Assembly: GCA_022841205.1 (NCBI GenBank)
Contig: JALHCK010000005.1
Coordinates: forward strand, 62,001 to 126,000
DNA length: 64,000 nucleotides
DNA from: Methanomicrobiales archaeon
GTDB taxonomy: Archaea > Halobacteriota > Methanomicrobia > Methanomicrobiales > Methanospirillaceae
Reading direction: 5' to 3'
Positions 26,580 to 35,403 of this stretch are shown here, piece by piece (position 1 is the stretch's first letter; every line of letters begins with the position of its first letter). Made by a program: the position numbers and the translations under genes. The notes below the pieces were generated by a model. That model was not told where the DNA came from, did no database searches, and saw only the letters and a program-made list of their open reading frames with translations.

Positions 26580-27121
26580 TCGCCCGGGCACAAGGGCCCG
26601 GGTCCTCTGTCGTCACAGGAGCGAGCAGGAAAACTGCCGGAAGAACCGGGACTGCCACGTTTGCAGCAGGGTGTTTCTGGGGCGTTGAAGCTTCTTTTCG
26701 CAGGGTGAAAGGGATCTTTTCCACCCGGGTCGGCTATACCGGGGGGGTGACCGATCACCCCACTTACCAGGAGGTATGCACAGGAAGCACCGGGCATGCG
26801 GAGGCAGTGGAGATGATCTTTGACCCCGCGACAATTACCTACCGGGAACTCCTGGATGTCTTCTGGGAGATCCATGATCCTACCCAGCTCAACCGCCAGG
26901 GGCTGGATGTCGGCACGAATTACCGGTCGGCGATATTCACACATTCCGGAGAACAGCAACGGCTGGCAGAAGAGTCGAGGGATGAGCTCCAGGCATCCGG
27001 CCGGTTCGGTTCGCGGCGCATCGTGACCGAGATCGTCCCTGCAGGGATGTTCTGGCCGGCAGAAGAGTATCACCAGCAGTATTTCGAAAAGCAGGAAAGG
27101 TCCGGTTACTCAGTCTGGTGA
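26576..27121 (+). CDS. msrA: Peptide-methionine (S)-S-oxide reductase MsrA
   Basis: MsrA repairs S-methionine sulfoxide in proteins. The 181-residue protein has the catalytic cysteine in AAGCFWGVEASF, then RVGYTGG, CTGSTGHAEAV, FWEIHDPTQLNRQGLDVGTNYRS (in parts) and the C-terminal AEEYHQQYFEK. The first ~25 residues are a low-complexity leader that may not be needed; the ATG at 26576 overlaps the PEBP stop and is chosen for that reason. An oxidative-stress function fits an oxygen-sensitive methanogen. Confidence 0.95.
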   Translation: MIARAQGPGSSVVTGASRKTAGRTGTATFAAGCFWGVEASFRRVKGIFSTRVGYTGGVTDHPTYQEVCTGSTGHAEAVEMIFDPATITYRELLDVFWEIHDPTQLNRQGLDVGTNYRSAIFTHSGEQQRLAEESRDELQASGRFGSRRIVTEIVPAGMFWPAEEYHQQYFEKQERSGYSVW

Positions 27122-27150
27122 TCTTCCGGACTCATTGAGTGCCAGCGAGC

Positions 27151-27660
27151 CTAACTCCCGCCGAGTGTATTCTTGGTTGCAATCTTCATCTCGCAGTTCC
27201 GGTCACCCTGGCAGGCGCTCCGGACAAAACGGAGCGTGTAATTGGGATTCAGGGCCTCGATGGCCGCGATGGAAAATGCCAGGCACCTGTTGAAGACCGC
27301 ACCCGGCTCTGCCCTGAACTCCTCTTCCCGCAGGAGGAAAGGGCAGCGCTTCATCATCAGCACCGCACGGTCACCTTCGAAAGATGCCACTTCCGAAATA
27401 GTGTCAGGCCCAAAGAAGGTTGTGGTGATGATTGCGAGGGTGGATGCCAGTTCATGCGCCGTTTTGGTCGGCAGGTTGAAGCCTGTTGCCAGGGCTTTGG
27501 CCTCCTGCGCTAAAAAGACCCAGACCTGCTGCTCCAGTTCGTCGTACTGCTCACCGACCGTCTCCCGGAAGACCATCCCGTACAGGACAGGAGTGATTGA
27601 GGCGATCCGTGCTGCGGCCTGCCATCGCATATCTTCAGGTATGGGAAGTTTCGTGACCAT
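27151..27660 (-). CDS. Small cysteine-containing putative sensor-domain protein
   Basis: A 169-residue soluble protein. The N-terminal half is helical; the C-terminal half has a cysteine pattern (KRCPFLL, FNRCLAFS, SACQGDRNCEMKI) that resembles V4R, ATC-hydrolase or methanogen output domains, where the GDxxCE segment is typical. No DNA-binding part is visible. A TATA-like GCTATATAGGC near 27689-27698 lies about 34 bp before the ATG, indicating a very short leader. The exact family is uncertain; a small-molecule or redox sensing role is inference. Confidence 0.55.
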   Translation of the reverse strand: MVTKLPIPEDMRWQAAARIASITPVLYGMVFRETVGEQYDELEQQVWVFLAQEAKALATGFNLPTKTAHELASTLAIITTTFFGPDTISEVASFEGDRAVLMMKRCPFLLREEEFRAEPGAVFNRCLAFSIAAIEALNPNYTLRFVRSACQGDRNCEMKIATKNTLGGS

Positions 27661-27850
27661 GGATGTTCAGGAAGAGTTCGGAAGAAAAGCCTATATAGCT
27701 CACGTTTCCTGGGTTTTTCTGTACACCGTCCATTTCTCACAACTCTCCTGACTCATACGAGCTGCGGCATCCTGTTAAAAACCACATGATTCCCGGAGAG
27801 ATACCTGCATATGGAATGAGATTTGAAAACACGGTTTTCCGGGAAAAGAG

Positions 27851-28147
27851 TTAGCTGAACAGGTCGTCACCGATCTCCAGGCGCTGCCGCAGCTCCTCTG
27901 CCAGGATTTGCCCATCCGGGGCAATCCGGATTGCGGCGATCTCTTCGGGGTATCTCTTCCCAGGGTCCCGGTCAAGGCCGATGTACCCCATCCTTTCGAG
28001 GTAGAGTAGGTTATCGTGAAGGATGTCGAGCGGAATATCGATCCTGGCTGTTATTTCCCCAGGCGTCGCCGAATTCCGGAATTCCCCGGCAAGGAGCCAG
28101 ATAATCCATTCCTCGTTGTTCCGGATAAACCCAGGTTTTGGTTCCAT
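27851..28147 (-). CDS. Winged helix-turn-helix protein
   Basis: A 98-residue protein with an ArsR/MarR-like winged-helix arrangement: an initial helix (NEEWIIWLLAG), a second (SATPGEITARIDIPLDILHDNLLYLERMGYIGLDRD, seen as helix-turn-helix with a following wing) and a charged C-terminal helix. It probably binds DNA as a small transcriptional regulator or helps chromatin, but no target is indicated. The ATG at 28147 has GGAGAT just upstream. It stands alone between the putative sensor-domain protein and the amidohydrolase. Confidence 0.65.
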   Translation of the reverse strand: MEPKPGFIRNNEEWIIWLLAGEFRNSATPGEITARIDIPLDILHDNLLYLERMGYIGLDRDPGKRYPEEIAAIRIAPDGQILAEELRQRLEIGDDLFS

Positions 28148-28351
28148 ATCTCCGTATCAGAATGGGATCGGGAACTAAAAAACATGGCGTAGTAAAGCAC
28201 AGGTTCGGTCATCCCTCCCCGAAAACTTACCCGTGCCGCCTCTGTGCATACATCAGGCAGCGGGTGAATCCCCGTTTTCCTGTACAAAACAGGGATAACG
28301 GGGCTCCATGATGGGTGAAAATGACGCCTTTCTCCTGCCATACCTTGATGC

Positions 28352-29173
28352 ATGCCAGGGTACCATGGTTATTCCATGGGCAGATATCCGTTCCTCATCT
28401 CGGTGCCTCACGGGGGAACCATTGTCCCGGAACCGGTTGCGTCAATGGTCGCGATCAGACCCCGGGATCTGCACTACTACAGCGATCCGTCAACGCGGTT
28501 GGTCTATTCGTTCCACGACCGGGTTACCTCTTTCCGGGACACCGGTATTTCCCGCATGATCGTTGATCTCAACCGGCCTCCCTATCATCTCCCCCCGAAA
28601 CACCCGGACGGCGTGGTGAAAGTCCGGACCGTCCACGGAACCCAGGTCTACCGGGGCGGCATCACTCCGGAAATCACCCTGATCCACCAGCTGCTGATGG
28701 CCCACTATTTCCCTTACCATGCTGAACTCGACCGTCTCCTCGATCCCGGGCAGGTTTCCATCGCATTCGACTGTCACAGCATGCTCCCGGTCGGTCCTCC
28801 CACCCACCGCGATGCGGGTCAGGTGCGGCCGCTGGTCTGTCTTGGCAACAATGGCGATGCCGAAGGAAATCGCCGCCCCGGCACTCTCTCGACCTGCCCG
28901 GGAGGGTGGATCAGGGCCCTTGCCGCAGCGTTCCGCGAAGAGCTTTGCCCGGGAGCGGAGGTGGCCATCAACAAGCCATTCTCGGGAGGGTTCATCACCA
29001 ACGCCCACTACTGGCACCGGGGTATCCCCTGGATCCAGGTAGAGATCTCCCGCGCCTTCTACGAGACCGGATCGGATGACCCTGAAACAGCTCTTGCAGA
29101 TGCAGACCGGGCGCGTGAAACGGGGAAATGTGTCTGGAACGCCATCACCCGGTTCTGGGACGGGATTGGCTGA
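28352..29173 (+). CDS. N-formylglutamate amidohydrolase family protein
   Basis: A 273-residue zinc hydrolase family (PF05013) member. Seen are FLISVPHGG near residue 14, the metal/active-site region IAFDCHSMLPVGP, and the C-terminal WIQVEISRAFY, matching the family. In bacteria the family releases formate from N-formylglutamate in histidine breakdown; whether that substrate applies in a methanogen is unknown. An in-frame ATG at 28376, just before the conserved core, is an equally plausible start. No histidine-catabolism genes are nearby. Confidence 0.82.
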   Translation: MPGYHGYSMGRYPFLISVPHGGTIVPEPVASMVAIRPRDLHYYSDPSTRLVYSFHDRVTSFRDTGISRMIVDLNRPPYHLPPKHPDGVVKVRTVHGTQVYRGGITPEITLIHQLLMAHYFPYHAELDRLLDPGQVSIAFDCHSMLPVGPPTHRDAGQVRPLVCLGNNGDAEGNRRPGTLSTCPGGWIRALAAAFREELCPGAEVAINKPFSGGFITNAHYWHRGIPWIQVEISRAFYETGSDDPETALADADRARETGKCVWNAITRFWDGIG

Positions 29174-29310
29174 ACATTATCCCTTCACAAAGGAAGAGAA
29201 AGACGTCCTTGTCATGACGCCTCTCGCCCTTCCCTCCCGCCCTTCGGAAACCCATTCTCCAGTCTGCCCTGATGCGAAACGGATCTTCGTGCAGGAAACC
29301 GGACAGCACG

Positions 29311-30360
29311 TCACTCCACGAGCGCAGGAAGGAATAATCCTTTATCCCGGTTCAGGCAGTAACTCTGGTAGTTCCGTTCAACGAGCGCTGGCGTTGCGTT
29401 CGCATAGCAGTACCGGCAACCGTGCATGCAGGTGCTGTAATGGCCTATATCCTTGCTTGCAACACATCCACACCATCGTCGCTGTCCTGGATCCTTCAGT
29501 TCCCGCTCGCGCACCCTCCGATCCCCTTCCGGCCTGAGGAACTCCATCAGCCGGTCATCGTCCGGAAATTCGCGGATCAGGGTTTCGTAGGAGATACAGG
29601 CTCCCCGCCCAATCCTCCATTCCGAAAGGTCAGATTCCTCGCCGCAGGCTCGTATCGAAAGGCCCCATTCCTCGTTCAGTTCGGCAATGCCGCGGGCGAT
29701 GGTCCGGGCTTCCCCGGTGGTCGGCTCACGGACATCGGAATATCCGAAAGCGGCAAGGTTACGGCGCACCCGCGGGTAGCGCTTGATATCGATGAAGGAG
29801 ATAACCATCTGACGGGTCAGCCGGAACACCCGGTCCCCGATTCCCTGGATCTTCTCAAGCAGACGGCTGACAGTGAGGGTATCCGAGAGAAGGATCGGGT
29901 CAAACCGCCAGGTCAGTCTCCCAGTCCCGATCAGCGATGAGAGGTGAGCGAAGGTCCGGATACGCTCATCCAGGGGCGGGATTCCGGGTTCGAGGCCTTC
30001 ATCCTCGTAGTCGTTCAGGGTGTACAGGAAGAGGGCATGCCTGGGACCGGCTTCGAGCTCTTCTAATTCCGGGAGAAAGGGCCGGGGGTTCTTTGACCAG
30101 AAGACGAGCACCCGGGCCCGGGAAAAGGAGACGTTCTGGAGCCTCCCGGAGAACGGGTTTGCCCACGCCGCATATCCTTTCCGGAGCCGATCCATGAACC
30201 AGCCGCCGTAGAATGCAGGAATGTCAGTCGAGCGACTGGCCGAGATGATGACCGGTGCGATTGCCTCAATGCCGGCAGGATAGCAGGGGTCGCCGGGAAC
30301 CAGGATGGCCCCGTCTTCCTGCCTGATCCGGACCTGTTCCCACCCTTTCCACCGGGCCAT
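29311..30360 (-). CDS. DUF1848 family protein with C-terminal radical-SAM-like cysteine motif
   Basis: A 349-residue protein of the DUF1848 family. It starts its conserved core with IISASRSTDIPAFYGGWF and continues with VFWSKNPRPFLPEL and a TIM-barrel-like middle. Near the C-terminus CMHGCRYCYA forms a CX3CX2C motif, as in radical SAM enzymes, though at the opposite end from usual. Substrate is unknown. I take the ATG at 30360, which has GGAGAG a few bases upstream, over the ATG at 30381. Cofactor assignment is inference. Confidence 0.85.
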   Translation of the reverse strand: MARWKGWEQVRIRQEDGAILVPGDPCYPAGIEAIAPVIISASRSTDIPAFYGGWFMDRLRKGYAAWANPFSGRLQNVSFSRARVLVFWSKNPRPFLPELEELEAGPRHALFLYTLNDYEDEGLEPGIPPLDERIRTFAHLSSLIGTGRLTWRFDPILLSDTLTVSRLLEKIQGIGDRVFRLTRQMVISFIDIKRYPRVRRNLAAFGYSDVREPTTGEARTIARGIAELNEEWGLSIRACGEESDLSEWRIGRGACISYETLIREFPDDDRLMEFLRPEGDRRVRERELKDPGQRRWCGCVASKDIGHYSTCMHGCRYCYANATPALVERNYQSYCLNRDKGLFLPALVE

Positions 30361-30492
30361 GCACGCTCTCCAACCCACCATCCCGCCATTGCCGGGATTC
30401 GGGAATTCTGTATATACCGGTTAGCTTAATCAAAAATAAGACCTAACATGAGACATATCAAAGACTAAAAGAGTGAGTGTGAGGGTTATCTG

Positions 30493-31785
30493 ATGGGTGT
30501 CCGGTTTTTTCGCGGGGATAAGATACGGTACGAACACGAATACCGCCAGATAAAAGAGATCGTCAGCATCCTCTCCCGCGAATTCCAGAAGGAGCCAGTC
30601 TACGTACTGACCAATATCCTCGTGGCAAACGGCCAGCTGGACTGCGTCATCCTCACCAGGAACGGCCCCCTGATTCTCGAACTCAAGGCGTTTTCGGGCG
30701 AGATCCACGGCATAGAGAACGGGAACTGGGAGGTTATCACCAGAGACGGCTCAATCCAGCTCCCGAACCTGTTTTTCCAGGCACGGAGCCATCGCCAGGA
30801 TTTCATCGACCGTCTTATCCCGATCTTCCGGGAGCAGCTGCCCCACATCCCGGGTAACAATCTCCGGAAGATGAGCTCCTGGCTCTACTTCTGCAAGGGT
30901 AGCGCCTACCCACAGAACCAGATCGATTTTCGCCGGGTGAAGTGGTTCCGCATCGTGACCGCAGAGAATCTCCTCGAAGCAATGCGGTTCCTTGATTCAG
31001 GCTACACGCTTCGGATGCAGGACATGGACGCCATCGTCCACGGACTGCACCTCGATGAGTATCAGTTTGAGAGTGGAAAGCCCCTTACCGCCCGGCCTGC
31101 CAGCGCCCCGAAGTCCTTCCGGTTGAGCAGGGGCTCTATCGCGATAATCGCCATTATCCTCCTGATCATCGGGATCCTGGCCCTGGTAGTGCTCGTCCCG
31201 GGCGCCAAGATGGCGATCATGAGCACGTTTTCTGCTGTTGGGACAGCCCTCTCGGGCCTTGTGAGAGAGAGCGGGGGGAATCTGATCAAGTCCAACAGCG
31301 GCCCTGCAGACGCCCAGGAAGCAATGGTCTACCTGAACCGGATCCGGATTGGCGAGGGGCTGGCCCCTGTCCCCCTTGATGATGGTGCGTTTGGGCTCGC
31401 ACTCTCGCGGGCCGCGGACATGGCAGCGTTCCGCTATCTCGACTACACCAACCCAGAGACCGGTGAATCGGCACAGACCATGCTGGCAAGGTTCGGGATA
31501 CCGGAAAATCGTACCGTTGTAGAGGCTGCATACGGCCAGTGGAACGGCTACACCTACGGTATCGAGCAGCATGCGGTTGATGCCTGGATGTCTGACGAGG
31601 GCAACCGGGATCGCCTCTTTGCCCCTTATTCCGGCGGATCGATCGCCTGCACCCGGGGTTACTGCTCTTTTATCGGGATCCTTGATATACCGGAGACCCC
31701 CGATACATCGGATGTCCCCGAAGAGAATGCCACCGCCCCGGAGCCCTCCAACCTCACAGTATCTTCCCGTTCAGCGCTTTCTTAA
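30493..31785 (+). CDS. NERD nuclease-like domain, membrane helix and CAP-like domain fusion protein
   Basis: A 430-residue three-part protein. Residues about 13-130 are a NERD domain, with acidic QLDCVIL and ILELKAF resembling a PD-(D/E)XK-type nuclease core. One strong membrane helix follows (IAIIAIILLIIGILALVVLVPG, residues about 216-237). Residues about 270-395 look like a CAP/SCP domain (YLNRIRIGEGLAPVPLD, AADMAAFRYLDY, a GNRDRLFAPYSGGSIAC end). The helix would separate a cytoplasmic nuclease-like part from an outer CAP part. GAGGGT precedes the ATG. The 3' end overlaps thiI by 32 bp. Function unknown. Confidence 0.75.
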   Translation: MGVRFFRGDKIRYEHEYRQIKEIVSILSREFQKEPVYVLTNILVANGQLDCVILTRNGPLILELKAFSGEIHGIENGNWEVITRDGSIQLPNLFFQARSHRQDFIDRLIPIFREQLPHIPGNNLRKMSSWLYFCKGSAYPQNQIDFRRVKWFRIVTAENLLEAMRFLDSGYTLRMQDMDAIVHGLHLDEYQFESGKPLTARPASAPKSFRLSRGSIAIIAIILLIIGILALVVLVPGAKMAIMSTFSAVGTALSGLVRESGGNLIKSNSGPADAQEAMVYLNRIRIGEGLAPVPLDDGAFGLALSRAADMAAFRYLDYTNPETGESAQTMLARFGIPENRTVVEAAYGQWNGYTYGIEQHAVDAWMSDEGNRDRLFAPYSGGSIACTRGYCSFIGILDIPETPDTSDVPEENATAPEPSNLTVSSRSALS

Positions 31786-32923
31786 CCGTGATCTGCTCAA
31801 GCACGGCTTCGAGCAGCTCATCCATCCCCATCTTCTGTTCTGCTTCCCGGATATCCTGCGGCACGGCAGCGGTGGCCGGCATCCGGGGGGCCGCACGGCA
31901 GGCAAGATCAGCAGGTTCCGGAGAAAATGTCCCGATCTTCCTGGCGATGGCAACCGTCTCGTTCTTGTCAAACGCGATCAGCGGCCTGATGAGAGGGGCA
32001 GTCGCAGCATCGGAAATGGTGGCCAGGTTGGCAAGGGTCTGGGAAGCGACCTGGCCGAGGCTGTCGCCGGTGACAAGTGCTGAAAACCGGTGGTCGCAGA
32101 CGATCCTGCTTCCGAGGGCGAGCATGAACCGCTTGCAGAGCACACACCGGAAGCGCACCGGAGGCCTGCTGGCCAGGGCATCGAAGAACGGGCTGGCATC
32201 GGCAACCAGGAGTTCCATGGGATACCCGCGGCACCAGGTCGAGAGGGTTGCATGGCTGGCCATCGTCCGGGAGAGAGTATCGGCTCCTGCATATCTCCCC
32301 GCATCGATGTGGAGTGAGACTATCTCGCAGCCCCGTTTCATCATGAGCCAGGCCGCGACAGGGGAATCGATCCCTCCCGAAAGGAGCGCGAGTGCCCTCC
32401 CCTGTGTCCCCCAGGGAAGTCCCCCCGGAGCGGTGAGCGGCGAATCATAGATGAGTGCCCCAAATTCCCGCATCTCGATAAAGATTTCAAACTGCGGTCG
32501 CGACAGGTTCACGGTCGCATCCGGACAGGCTTCGAGAATTGCCTCCCCTACCCGGGCCCCGATCTCCTGGCTGGTGATCCCCAGGACTCCCTGCCTGCGG
32601 GCACGAACCGCAAAGCTCCCGCCGCTGGAAAGGAGGGAAGCTGCCCGCTCCACGGCAGCAGTGGAGAGGGCCTCAAGCGTGCTCACGGTGAATGTGCAGA
32701 CGGCCACCTCAACGATGCCGAATATCCTGCTCGCTATCGCAGCGATGCGGGTTGGTTCATCGCCATGGATCAGGATACGGCCCCGGTGAAGCTCGAACCG
32801 GTGAACCAGGCCTTCAGATTCAAGCGCCCGGGAAATATTCCGCAGGAGGTGCTGGATGAACTGCCGTTTCACCGGCTCGCTCTTCAGGAAGAGCTCTCCG
32901 TACCTGACCATTACCACGTCCAT
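31754..32923 (-). CDS. thiI: tRNA 4-thiouridine synthase ThiI
   Basis: ThiI makes 4-thiouridine at tRNA position 8. The 389-residue protein has an N-terminal ferredoxin-like and THUMP region (about 1-165) and a PP-loop ATP-binding motif LLSGGIDSPVAAW. There is no rhodanese domain; instead there is a CXXC pair in FRCVLCKRF and a third cysteine in DLACRAAP, as in methanogen ThiI where they hold an iron-sulfur cluster. The N-terminus (MDVVMVRYGELFLKS) is typical. The 3' end overlaps the convergent NERD gene. Confidence 0.93.
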   Translation of the reverse strand: MDVVMVRYGELFLKSEPVKRQFIQHLLRNISRALESEGLVHRFELHRGRILIHGDEPTRIAAIASRIFGIVEVAVCTFTVSTLEALSTAAVERAASLLSSGGSFAVRARRQGVLGITSQEIGARVGEAILEACPDATVNLSRPQFEIFIEMREFGALIYDSPLTAPGGLPWGTQGRALALLSGGIDSPVAAWLMMKRGCEIVSLHIDAGRYAGADTLSRTMASHATLSTWCRGYPMELLVADASPFFDALASRPPVRFRCVLCKRFMLALGSRIVCDHRFSALVTGDSLGQVASQTLANLATISDAATAPLIRPLIAFDKNETVAIARKIGTFSPEPADLACRAAPRMPATAAVPQDIREAEQKMGMDELLEAVLEQITVKKALNGKIL

Positions 32924-33111
32924 TCAGTCACCCGTTTATCTCTAGGAGATAGGGATGCCCTCATGTTAAAAGATGAGCGCCTGGCAGTGACGACCGGCTA
33001 TGCAAGGCTGATGTCCCAAAGTATGGGCCGGGCCGGACTCCGGGTACCGCACCGGGCTGATGGCATGTCAGTTGACGCACGGCTCACGACCGATGCTGGT
33101 ATTCCGGGCCT

Positions 33112-34422
33112 TCACCTTCGGGAAGGATCCTTTCCTGCAATTCCGTTTCCCTTCCTTGTATACGGAAGCGAGTACCGGTAACTTACGATAAACCCCATCA
33201 CCAGCGCGATTGCCATTGCCGGGATTAGCGCCGGGTCAAAAACGATTGCAATGATGAGGGCGAGGGCAATGGGGCTGCGGAGCAGGGCAACACATACCCC
33301 GCCGATAACGCAGACAAGGCACACCTCGAGCGGGATGAAAGGCAGGAGCCTGTACACGAGGAGTCCGAGCGTTCCCCCGATGAAAAATCCCGGGAAGATA
33401 TACCCTCCCGCAAAACCGGTGGAAAAGGAGAAGGTTACCAGGACGATCTTTGCCAACACGAGGATGATGAGGAGGAAGATGCTCACTTCGAGGCAGTGAT
33501 CGATGAGTACCTGGAGCTGGTTACTGCCCATGAAGAGGGTGAGTGGAAACAGCATCCCGGCAACCCCCAGTCCGAGACCCCCGAGCACGCCAAGGAGGAC
33601 GGGTCGGTTCTCAAGCGGCTCAAACAGCGCTCTCATCTTCTGGTATATCACGATGAAGAAGATGCCGCATAGTCCGCCAAGCACCCCAAGCCCGATGGCA
33701 TACACCAGGTAAATATCCCGGAAACCATCGAATGCCGGAAGCGAGAACATCCCTTCAACAAACGATCCTGCAACCAGGTAATAGACCGCAAAGCCGGCCG
33801 CTGCTGCGACGATGGATGGGAGTACGGCCTTCCAGGTCATCGTGCCTTTTTCCAGAGTGACTTCAATGAAGATGAGGGCCCCGGCAAATGGCTGTGCCAG
33901 GAAGGCACCGAAGAAGCCGCTGATAGCTGAGAGAGATGACAGGGTTGCTGCTGGCAGCGGCATGCGGGCTTTCTCGGCGATGTAAGTCCCTGCAGCCCCT
34001 GTTGCCACAGTCAGGGGTGCTTCGGGGCCAAGCGGAGCCCCGCATACGAGAGAAGCAAGTCCCCGCAAAAATAGTTCCACCCCGCGTTTCAGGTCGAATC
34101 TTCCCTTCTCATTGAATTCAATGAGATCTTCGGCCATGATAGCGATCTGGCCATGGAAATACTGCCGGATGAGCCCGACAAGAAGTCCTCCGGCAACGCA
34201 GATGATGAGGATCCATGGGTTGAAAACGGGAGCGAGGGAATGCACCGGGATATCGTTCCATATTATCCCGGAAAAAAAGCCTTCCAGGAAAAAAAAGGCG
34301 ATCATCATAAGGGCCCCAACAGCCCCGATTATGGAGACAAAAATGAGAAGGAAATAGAACTTCCTGGTATTCAGCGATTCGGTTGCCTCATCGATCCGCG
34401 TGCTGCTCACCTCCCCGGGCAT
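33112..34422 (-). CDS. ClC-family chloride channel/transporter
   Basis: A 436-residue membrane protein with about ten or more hydrophobic helices of the ClC family. The selectivity motifs appear in altered form: APLGPEAPLT (usually GREGP) and FAGGYIFPGFFIGG (usually GGIFAPS-like). Both cytoplasmic CBS domains found in some members are missing. It may be an anion channel or a Cl-/H+ or F-/H+ antiporter; the gating glutamate lies in GPEAP. Start is the ATG at 34422 preceded by AAAGGAG; a GTG two codons earlier is less suitable. Confidence 0.9.
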   Translation of the reverse strand: MPGEVSSTRIDEATESLNTRKFYFLLIFVSIIGAVGALMMIAFFFLEGFFSGIIWNDIPVHSLAPVFNPWILIICVAGGLLVGLIRQYFHGQIAIMAEDLIEFNEKGRFDLKRGVELFLRGLASLVCGAPLGPEAPLTVATGAAGTYIAEKARMPLPAATLSSLSAISGFFGAFLAQPFAGALIFIEVTLEKGTMTWKAVLPSIVAAAAGFAVYYLVAGSFVEGMFSLPAFDGFRDIYLVYAIGLGVLGGLCGIFFIVIYQKMRALFEPLENRPVLLGVLGGLGLGVAGMLFPLTLFMGSNQLQVLIDHCLEVSIFLLIILVLAKIVLVTFSFSTGFAGGYIFPGFFIGGTLGLLVYRLLPFIPLEVCLVCVIGGVCVALLRSPIALALIIAIVFDPALIPAMAIALVMGFIVSYRYSLPYTRKGNGIAGKDPSRR

Positions 34423-34767
34423 CGTCACACTCCTTTACAAAGTGAAAAACTGGTATGTATTAAATGCCACCGGTTTTTTGCAACCGTTCCCGTGTCAAAA
34501 AGCCCATCTTATCCCTTTATCGGCCGTTACAGCCGGATGGGGTGGGGGGTATCCCATAACCAATCCGTTCTTTTTCATTATCCGGCATCCGGGCGTCATC
34601 CCCAATCTGTAGGGGCATTATAGTTCCTACAATGTGGATTCATTCTGCGGCTCTAAAAATCTTTTTTATATGCGTTTTTTACGCTGTATATAAAATTACC
34701 GATTTTCCGGGCTCCGTTCGTGGTGAAAACCAAAAATCTTTAAGAATCAAGAGTCCATGAGGTAATA
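34423..34767 (+). promoter_or_regulatory. Divergent intergenic region with inverted repeat and TATA box before the DUF2150 gene
   Basis: About 345 bp. A strong TATA sequence GTATATAAAATT (about 34686-34697) predicts a start near 34718 and a 50-nt leader to the ATG at 34768, where GAGGT is the ribosome-binding site. Upstream, TGTAGG (34608-34613) and CCTACA (34626-34631) form an inverted repeat with a 12-bp spacer, a possible regulatory site. No gene is visible in the rest. Confidence 0.45.
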
Positions 34768-35403
34768 ATGGCGAAAAAGAAAGGAGATGCGGGAAAAGGG
34801 GAAGAACCGCTCAAATTGTTTTATATCTTCTATAACCAGGAACGCTGGGACAACTGGATCTCCACGTTGCAGGAATGCTCGTTTGCAGTCGAACCAGGCT
34901 CCGATGAGATGCCCGACGGCTATACAACCCTCTACAATTTTTCCATGGATATCACCATCGAGGTCCTGAAGATAATCAGGCTCTTCCAGAACGGGAGGTT
35001 TTCCAGAGACGAGGCGCTCGATAAACTCGATGCCGTCGAACGCATCGTGATGGGCGACGCCCCTGCCGGGGAACTCGAAGAGTATATCGAGGCACTCCAG
35101 CTCTCCATGCTCGTCCTTTTTGCGTCCTGCAAGCGTTTCCTCGAAGGGGGTTACTCCACGGATATGAAAGCCCTTATCAAGGAGGGAAAGAAGATCGCCG
35201 CGACCGATCTCGAGGCTGCATTAAGCATCGGGGCCGATGTCGGGGCAAACGTGATCGCCGGGACGGCCTGCTGTGGCAAATACCTCAAGGAAGACCTCGA
35301 GCACCCCGGTCTTTTTGACGAGTGGCTCATAGAGATCGAGAGCATGCACGAGGCGATGGTCTCGCTCAAGAACTTCGACGAGGAGGCGGGAGAAGCATCG
35401 TGA
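34768..35403 (+). CDS. DUF2150 family archaeal protein
   Basis: A 211-residue soluble, acidic, mostly helical protein matching the archaeal DUF2150 family (FYIFYNQERWDNWISTL near the N-terminus). The first ten residues are lysine rich. No catalytic motif is seen. The GTG start of the next gene overlaps its stop (GTGA), so the two are probably partners. A strong TATA box and GAGGT site precede it, suggesting good expression. Function unknown. Confidence 0.8.
   Translation: MAKKKGDAGKGEEPLKLFYIFYNQERWDNWISTLQECSFAVEPGSDEMPDGYTTLYNFSMDITIEVLKIIRLFQNGRFSRDEALDKLDAVERIVMGDAPAGELEEYIEALQLSMLVLFASCKRFLEGGYSTDMKALIKEGKKIAATDLEAALSIGADVGANVIAGTACCGKYLKEDLEHPGLFDEWLIEIESMHEAMVSLKNFDEEAGEAS

Noticed and set aside
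32765..33181. Forward-strand frame of 138 codons near thiI
   Set aside because: Antisense to thiI and the ClC gene end, no coding character.
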